A stretch of 64,000 nt of DNA from Phycomyces blakesleeanus NRRL 1555(-) (Eukaryota > Mucoromycota > Mucoromycetes > Mucorales > Phycomycetaceae). A program made the translations under genes and the position numbers. The notes beneath the pieces were generated by a model. The model had not been told where the DNA came from. It saw only the letters and a program-made list of their open reading frames with translations, and made no database searches. Shown here piece after piece: positions 57,851 to 64,000 of this stretch; within the stretch, counting starts at the first letter, position 1; each line of letters opens with the position of its first letter. The stretch spans positions 3,020,150 through 3,084,149 of the forward strand of contig NW_017265136.1 of the NCBI RefSeq assembly GCF_001638985.1. Direction: 5' to 3'.

Positions 57851-59069
57851 TTAATACCCGTCTCTAAGGGCCCACTGAGGAAATTTTGGGGTTATGTCAT
57901 CTGGGACTGCTGTATTGGACACACTGGTGAAAACCCTCTCCTTCATTTGAGAAGCACTTGACCCCATTGCTTCAATAACATACTCATCAACGAGTTTAAT
58001 GAGAGTATTGAACTAAAATGATTTTGTTAATACTTCACTTTATATTTTTTATAATAAGACATAATTATTAATATAAAATAATATACCTCGTCACTTCTCC
58101 ATCCTGGCCGAACAATCTTGATGATGCTCTTCATGCGATTCTCGAAGTCTTCATCTGCAGATTCTCCATCGGACATTGCTGCCATTTGCATCGTGAAGTC
58201 ACAATCTCTCTTCATTTGTAGATCAATTGCTTCTTTGTTGTCTGTGTATGCAAGTAAACGGCGAGTATGATTCTAATAGTAGTTTTTTTGTATTAGTATT
58301 TTTAAAATTCTCAAGACTAAACTATATTATTTTGAAATTATTTATTTAGAGATTACACTTACATCTCTGGCACGTCCTGCCCTTCTCAAACGAGTGTTTG
58401 TTGCTTTTATTTCCTCTTCGGTTTTTCTTGCTTTTGAAACCCGGCTAGTGAAGTTTTTGTGCAGTCTTGCTCTCAAGTCTGCCTCTCTAAATCCCTCATG
58501 GGTAAACTTGCGCTTCAAGTTTTCAAGAAGTCGCACCACCAACTCCTTGTTTGGCGACTTGTAAAAGAAAACATTTGTATTCCATCTGGGCTTACTCTCA
58601 TTTGCCAGGATATCAGCTTGATTTCTTGTTTTCAGCTTGGGATCCCACATGAGATTACGAATATGGGCCTGATAGAATATATGAGAAAATACATCAATAA
58701 AATTTTGCACACGTTGATACTCACATAAACATCATTAGAGGCCTTCTTGCTAAACTCAGACGGGGCGTTGAAGGCAGGCTGAGAAACATTAGCCATTGTA
58801 TTGGTAGGGGAAACGAGGGGGGCCCTGCTTAAACTGTCAATAGCAGTGATTGTCTCAGTGCTGCTGGTAGCAAGAACACCAATTCTGCTATTCATGTTTA
58901 GCAATGTATCTTCAACAGTGCCGATTTGTTCTTGTACAATCGACATGTCAGCTGCCATGTTGGTTCCCATGGCTGTCATATTAGTTTTCAAAGTAGAAAG
59001 AATTTCCATCAATTGTTCGTTTGTAATCTCAACGGGACGAAGAGCAAGTTGACGTCTTTGAATAGCCAT
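57851..59069 (-). CDS. CACTG-3 accessory protein (unrecognised family), 4 exons, intact
   Basis: Minus-strand exons 59069-58725, 58668-58363, 58272-58087 and 58012-57851, all phase 0, give 333 in-frame codons with stop. Exon 1: start MAIQRRQLALRPVEITNEQL, then a heptad-like coiled coil (MEILSTLKTNMTAMGTNMAA to IGVLATSSTETITAIDSLS). Exon 2: basic (NKELVVRLLENLKRKFTHEG through RLRRAGRARDV). Exon 3: MAAMSDGESADEDFENRMK and VRPGWRSDEV, the family motifs. Exon 4: a helical start (FNTLIKLVDEYVIEAMGSSA) and a C-terminal FPQWALRDGY. Only about 140 bp separates its stop from the transposase stop. The domain order matches the CACTG-1 and -2 proteins although sequences are very different, implying selection on structure. 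Confidence 0.82.
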
Positions 59070-61232
59070 TGTCTACAGAATATAATAAAAGGTAAAAATG
59101 TAACTGTTAATTTTACATTACATTGTTATTGATGCTATTATACAATTGAATTGAATTGAATTAAAAATAAATTATATCAAATTTACATACTTAAATTATT
59201 TGAAATAAAATGGGTTGATGTGTGTGTGTTTGAGTATGAGTGCAATAAGTAGCAAGAAAGCAGGAGAAAGAGTAAACAAATTATACAAAACGTATGGTTT
59301 ATATAGATATTCAGCATATCTTTGATATATAAGTCTCTATTAATACTTCTTGTAATCACTGAGATGCAAATCGGCTTTCATACTGCTTTAGAACCCAATT
59401 GATCAAACCAGTCTAGTCTTTTGTTTCAAACGCACTTTTCTTTTTTATTTTTTTTTCTTTTTTTGTTGTTGTTCCTGTTTCTCTTTTTTTTTGCTCTTTA
59501 TATTTGCTATTGGTCTTTTCTTTGTTTCTCTATCTCTGCAACTTCTATTATATTTGCGAACTATTTGTGTAAGACATGTTCTTTCTAAAAAGTCTTCTTT
59601 ATAGAAAATAAAAGAATTTATTTATTCTGTTGCCATAGACACACTCTTCGTCGCTGTCTCCACCCATTTTTTTTTATTTTTTTATTAGTCTTTTTTTTTA
59701 ATCTGCTTTTTTAAAGTACTTTTTTTTATATAACTAAAAAGAATTAGTTGTTTCAGTTGCCATAGACACTCGCCCTCTCTTTTCTTTTTACTTCTTTCTT
59801 TCTCTTTTACTCTTATACTTGCAAATGTTCCTAGTAAGACGCTTTTTTTCTTTATTTTTCTTTATTAGTAATTTCTTCAAATATAACTGAGTAATAACAA
59901 GTGTTTCTGCTACCATAGTCACTTGCGTATAGTTTCCTTCTGATGCATCCTCTTCACAATGGCCATCCGGATTAGCCAAGGTTAGTAAATATACTTCATA
60001 CCATCATCTCATAAAAGTATCCTGATTTTTTCCTATCTTTTTTATAGGACATATCACCCAAAATATTTTCTACAGCTAAACACGACCACCAACACGGTAA
60101 TATTTTTATCTATTTATTTATTATATTTCTCTTTAATAATAATCAAACTGAATCCAATTTTTACTATAGATGAACAATCCTCTCCAAAACATGCTATGGA
60201 TCAAAAGCTTCTATCTCATGCTGCTGTCATTGACATGGTAAGACTTTTTTTGTTCTTTTACTATCCTTATATGTATCATTATATTACTTATACTGTTTAT
60301 TAATAAAAAAACTACCAGATACTATATCGACTTTTGATAAGTATTATCTATATCTACAAATAAATCCGTTTGCTTTGGGTATGTAAATTAATAATTATAT
60401 CGCCCAATTCACAAAAATTAATTTTTTCCAATCATTTTCATAGTCAAAGGAATCAAAATTCCGTAGCTTTACTTGTAATATTTTATTGTTTGGTCTTTGT
60501 ACTGGATAATTCCAATGTAAGTATTAATGGTTTATAAGAATTGAAATATCTAACACACACGCACACCCATCACTAACGATTTATCTATTCTCAAAGAGTA
60601 CTGCTCGTACCCTAAAAAAAACGTATTGAGCAGCTCATTTTTTTTAGGTATTTCTTTTTTGTAGAAAATTTTTCATCCCAAATATAACAAACCGACCGAG
60701 CAAGAAGTAGCTAGAGATATAGAATAGTATTATTAGATCTGAAACCTAGAAACATTCTATTCTTTCCAATAAAAATAAAAGCGTAAACCATTACCAGCCT
60801 AATAAGAATGGGAAACCAAATAAATAAAGAACATATTACTGGTCCATAATTTTAAAGACGCCTTTTTTTGCTGCTGATGACCAAACTTCTTAACAATAAA
60901 CTAGCTTAAAGGTCACCTTTACGCTACTTTTAATCTTCATAATATGTCGGTGCCTGACCTTTATGGTTCCATATAAAGAATATCAAAATAGATACGCAGT
61001 TTTAAAAAACTTTCTTTTTATATATCAAGTCAGATAAGTATATCTAAAGTGCTAACAAACCTTACCTGCGGCACCCCCCACCCACAATTCTGCTAGTTGA
61101 CTCTAGTCATTCCACTATCTGTGAAGGTCACCTTCAGCACAAGTGGAAAAAAAATCAACTAATTTAAATATGGAAATTACACTACACTATACCCCATATT
61201 TAAACTACCTTATTTTTTTAATTTTTCCAGTG
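59070..61232 (+). other. CACTG-3 right region: short exon-like segments and subterminal sequence
   Basis: 59400-59950 is unusually pyrimidine-rich (long T and CT runs). Splice-like segments follow from 59959 (described separately), plus about 60444-60519 after a TTTTCATAG acceptor and before a GTAAG donor. Nothing gene-like is seen from 60540 to the terminal repeat at 61232. Confidence 0.45.
59959..60363 (+). CDS. Possible spliced small ORF (51 aa) in CACTG-3
   Basis: Segments 59959-59980, 60076-60096, 60170-60237 and 60319-60363, each bounded by GT and AG with good consensus, join to 52 in-frame codons: MAIRISQAKHDHQHDEQSSP, KHAMDQKLLSHAAVIDM, then ILYRLLISIIYIYK, a hydrophobic tail that could span a membrane. 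No homology is recognised. The equivalent segments in CACTG-1 and -2 do not keep a reading frame, so protein coding is doubtful and a spliced RNA is the alternative. Confidence 0.3.
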
Positions 61233-64000
61233 GGAGTAAATAAGTACTCTATTTGACCAGGGAATTCAGATACATTGTCGTTTTGTTCTCCCAAGAAACA
61301 AAACCCTCATGAAAGACCCACGCTTCTTCTTTTTACCAATGCAGTACTCTTGCCCCAGCAACGGAATCTTCTTCATCTTTTGAATCTGATTGTTTATAAA
61401 TACATTCTCACTAATTGGGATTCTCCCTACCACACAGAAGGAAATACTTGTACTCTGGTAAGCCTTGATATAGAATTCAAGTAACTACTGATAGTGATCA
61501 TCCTTCATCATAGTCAAAGGCTGCAGCTTGATTGGCAAAGTGGTTGGGGGCAAGGCCTCACTTCTGGTGACATTATACCATGGATTTGTGACAACCTGCA
61601 GAAACATTGGAAGGTTGAATGCCAGTACAGGTGGATGACCATTCTCCAGGCAAGGGAGAGGCAAGAGAGCAGATACCAACATAACTTGGGCAATGCTCTC
61701 AAGGAACTGTATTATTGGTGGCAAAAGGTTGGTAAAATATGCATATAGGAAAGTGCTATTAAATGCCTTTTCCAGGAATACTCTCATGAATGTAACCTGA
61801 AGGCTATTTCACCGGTTCGTCTTTATGTCCTTCAACTTGCCATTGTATCTCTGAAAGCTATATAACCAGAATTCATACACTGGACCAAAGTCAAACATCA
61901 ACTCACGCAAGTTCATATGCAAATACATATTTGGAGTGATGCTACTATTTCCATAAAGAATCTCACATTTTTTTCCGAAGTCTCCCAGGAGCTGGTGTGC
62001 ACTGTCAATCTCTGAGTACATGGCTGAAGGACCAGTCAACTTTTGGCATGCCTTGACAAAGAGAGTCCAGTTTTTGAAGTCTTTTTCAGGCAAAGCGTCT
62101 TTGAGTATCACCAGCGAATATACAAGACACTATGATTGCCATTCGTCTGCCTTCATATATAGGAAACCCAATTCGATTTTTGTGGACAAAATGATATACC
62201 CAGGAGAAACAATAATACCATCAGCAAGGCATTGCATGCGGACAAGAACAGCAGCAGGGAGATAGCCAGGGTCTTTCCAACTACTGATCATATGTTTTGC
62301 TGTCCCAAGAAACAAATTGTGCATGGGATCAACAATTGTGCACCGAATGGGATCAAAGTAATGCAAACAATGTAACTCAGAAAACCACGTGCCATTTTGC
62401 TTCTCCAAGTCTGCTCTTTCTGCACTTAATTCTGTACAAGCCCACATATTAGCGTATATGGCATTCATCTCCTTTGTTCTTGTCACCCAGCTTTCATTGT
62501 CAAACCGAGAGTAATCAATCTTACTTGATCCAGCAATTACAGAGAAGTGGCGCTTGCATTTATGACAGGCATTAGTGCTTGCATGCCCTGTAAATCCAGT
62601 GGTTTTTCTTGCAGCAGGTATGTCGCAAGCAATAGATATAAGAGTAGCATAAACAATAGTACCATTGGGGAATGAAGCAGTCTTTACAGTTACACCACCA
62701 TATAATTCTACCAGCTCGTCTACCAGAGATTCCAAGAAGTTGTTCATCTGGTCAATCTTTGCTTCCTTTGGACCAGGCATGACACCGACAAGGATAATGT
62801 TCTCTGGCTTCATTCTTTCTTCTCTTGGTAGGTTGTTCATAGACAGGTACAAAGCACCACTTGCATGTGTACGGCCTTCAAATAGTTGAAACCAATCCAC
62901 ATTCAATGTCAGCATCAAGGAATGATCAAGATTAACAAAAGGCTCATCTTCTTCATCAAGAAGCTCACTTCAGATTGCACCTTCATATATGTCTGACAAG
63001 ATACTGTTAATTGTCTCGCTTGATCTCTATTGAACGATTTGATGCTCAAACCCAGGTTTGGCGAAATGTTGTGCAATGGAATTCTTGAGGGAGTTATATG
63101 AGAAAACCATGAGAGAGATGGGCTGATCAACTTCTGGGTCAAAGAAAAGAGGATTTCCGCAGTATGTTGGTGGTGTAGTTGTGTATTTTTTGAATGTGCA
63201 ATTTGGTTTGTGATTGCCTGGTAAGTAAATTGCAAAACACTTGTTGCAAAGAGTGTATTTGACGATGTTTTTTGTCATAAAATTGAACCCAGTCATAATC
63301 TTTAACGCATCAACAGTGAGAAGGAGATCAGTATCCTTATCAAAGACAACAAGAAGATGGAGGAAGAATTTCAGCATAGCAGTTCCACTTGCTTGAACCA
63401 AGTAAAATGCCTGAAAGATAACACCAAATAAAGCCATGAATTGGCTTGTTTGAGACATGTCATGAAATTGCAAAGAAGCAACTACAAAGAAAAGTATTTT
63501 TGTTAATTATTTGCAACACAATTTATGTATATTTCTTTTTTAAATGTATACATACTGGAAGCAACTATGTCTTCAAAATCCTCAACACCGAAAACTTCAA
63601 CTTTGCTCTCATCTTCAGACTCATTGCTTGAATGAGGATTGTCATTGTCAGAAGCCAATGATAATGTCTCAACATCAGACTCTTCAAATTAAAAAATCTC
63701 GTCTTCTCTCAAAAAGATACATTCTGTATGGTAGTTTTGGCTGATACAATAGAATAATTGTCTTCATCTATAGTAGTAACAAACTATTAGCTATCTAAAT
63801 TATGATTTATTAAAAATATGTTTTATACTCACAGTCAATCGATGTACCAGATACATATCCCATCCCAATATATGTCTCTTCTTCAACAACTTCTGTATTA
63901 ACTGATAATTAACAAAAAAATATTAGATTACAATTTATTCAGTAATGCGTATACTACTCAAATGTCATTTACCTCGATTTTTTGGGCCAATTTCTAATAA
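61233..64000 (-). pseudogene. CACTG-4 tnp2-like transposase, upstream part
   Basis: Exon 4 begins at 63481 (MQFHDMSQTSQFMALFGVIF). Earlier acidic exons are visible near 63557-63768 and 63834-63901, the latter with EVVEEETYIGM. Core motifs: NVDWFQLFEGRTHASG (near 62890), ENIILVGVMPGPKE, CDIPAARKTTGFTGH with CHKCKRHF, DPMHNLFLGTAKHMI (near 62320), MKADEWQSW. Frame breaks lie at about 62915-63030 and 62110-62130, stops near 61800 and 61485, and TAA replaces CAA in the acidic exon (IF-stop-FEESD, near 63692). It ends at YLFT where CACTG-3 enters. Like CACTG-2, it has Gln or Lys in the (F)xRYNG motif (YSFQRYNG). Confidence 0.85.

Larger units (their letters stand above)
54352..61232 (+). mobile_element. 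CACTG-3: complete, apparently autonomous transposon (6881 bp)
   Basis: Ends CACTGGAAAAATAAAAAAA and, on the complement of the right, CACTGGAAAAATTAAAAAAA. GGA at 54349-54351 and 61233-61235 is the target duplication. Transposase and accessory gene are both open after splicing. Terminal bases differ from CACTG-1 and -2 after CACTG, so it is a separate subfamily. Inserted in the CACTG-4 transposase, and therefore younger than that copy. Confidence 0.92.
54067..64000 (-). mobile_element. CACTG-4: decayed copy holding CACTG-3, runs off the window
   Basis: Closest to CACTG-2 in sequence. Its transposase is read on the minus strand from beyond 64000 to 61233, and continues at 54351-54090 after CACTG-3 is removed. 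Its upstream end lies outside the window. Downstream of 54090 the sequence runs into the Tc1-like element, and the accessory gene expected there was not found, so the copy seems truncated or rearranged. Confidence 0.8.

Noticed and set aside
1..64000. Host genes, tRNA, rRNA, CRISPR arrays, bacterial-type operons
   Set aside because: No conserved housekeeping protein, cloverleaf, rRNA core or spaced repeat array was recognised on either strand; introns and element types are eukaryotic.

Overview
The window is an AT-rich eukaryotic sequence made almost entirely of transposable elements, many inserted inside one another. I recognise no ordinary host gene, rRNA, tRNA or CRISPR array. The short GT-AG introns (about 50-90 nt), tnp2-type transposases with fungal-style motifs, PIF1-type Helitrons and Tc1/mariner elements suggest an early-diverging fungus, most likely Mucoromycota. 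That assignment is inference from element style, not a database match. A 100-N gap (9815-9914) marks a draft assembly.

The main content is five copies of one DNA transposon family, called CACTG-1 to CACTG-5 here. Three have matching ends that begin CACTG and exact 3-bp target duplications: CACTG-1 (4990-13072, TSD CAA), CACTG-2 (16709-24279, TSD AGT) and CACTG-3 (54352-61232, TSD GGA). Each complete copy carries a four-exon tnp2-like transposase gene (about 940-980 codons, small Cys-x-Cys-x2-Cys motif in exon 1, acidic exons 2-3, catalytic exon 4) and a convergent 4-5 exon accessory gene (about 300-330 codons) with a conserved acidic SD(L/I)ESDDE-like motif and, in most copies, a WRS(D/E)E motif. 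Beyond the accessory gene, on the opposite strand, lies a series of very short exon-like segments bounded by consensus splice sites. CACTG-2 and CACTG-3 have both genes open after splicing and look autonomous. CACTG-4 (reverse, 54067 to beyond 64000) and CACTG-5 (reverse, up to 40085) are decayed.

Layout. 124-14639: an older, different tnp2-type transposase gene (type A) split by a PIF/Harbinger element (1202-4429) and by CACTG-1. 14669-15691: two MITE-like elements. 16215-32394: a reverse-strand Helitron with a C-terminal endonuclease domain (Helentron-like), split by CACTG-2 and by a Tc1 element (29994-31884) whose own terminal repeat holds a solo LTR (31325-31856). 32881-33239: a second solo LTR. 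33489-40085: CACTG-5, split by a second Tc1-like element (35979-37327). 40363-45223: a decayed second Helitron. 46293-46836: another solo LTR. About 47155-49062: a second, decayed PIF/Harbinger element. 49154-54064: a Tc1/IS630-like element with terminal repeats near 290 bp and an extra helix-turn-helix gene, holding a solo LTR (50979-51512). 54067-64000: CACTG-4 with CACTG-3 inserted in its transposase gene.

The genes form no cellular pathway; they act in transposition. Within each CACTG element the transposase and accessory protein presumably recognise subterminal repeats and ends together, but the division of labour is inferred. Many stop codons in dead copies fit G:C to A:T transitions (TGG to TAG/TGA, CAG to TAG, CGA to TGA).
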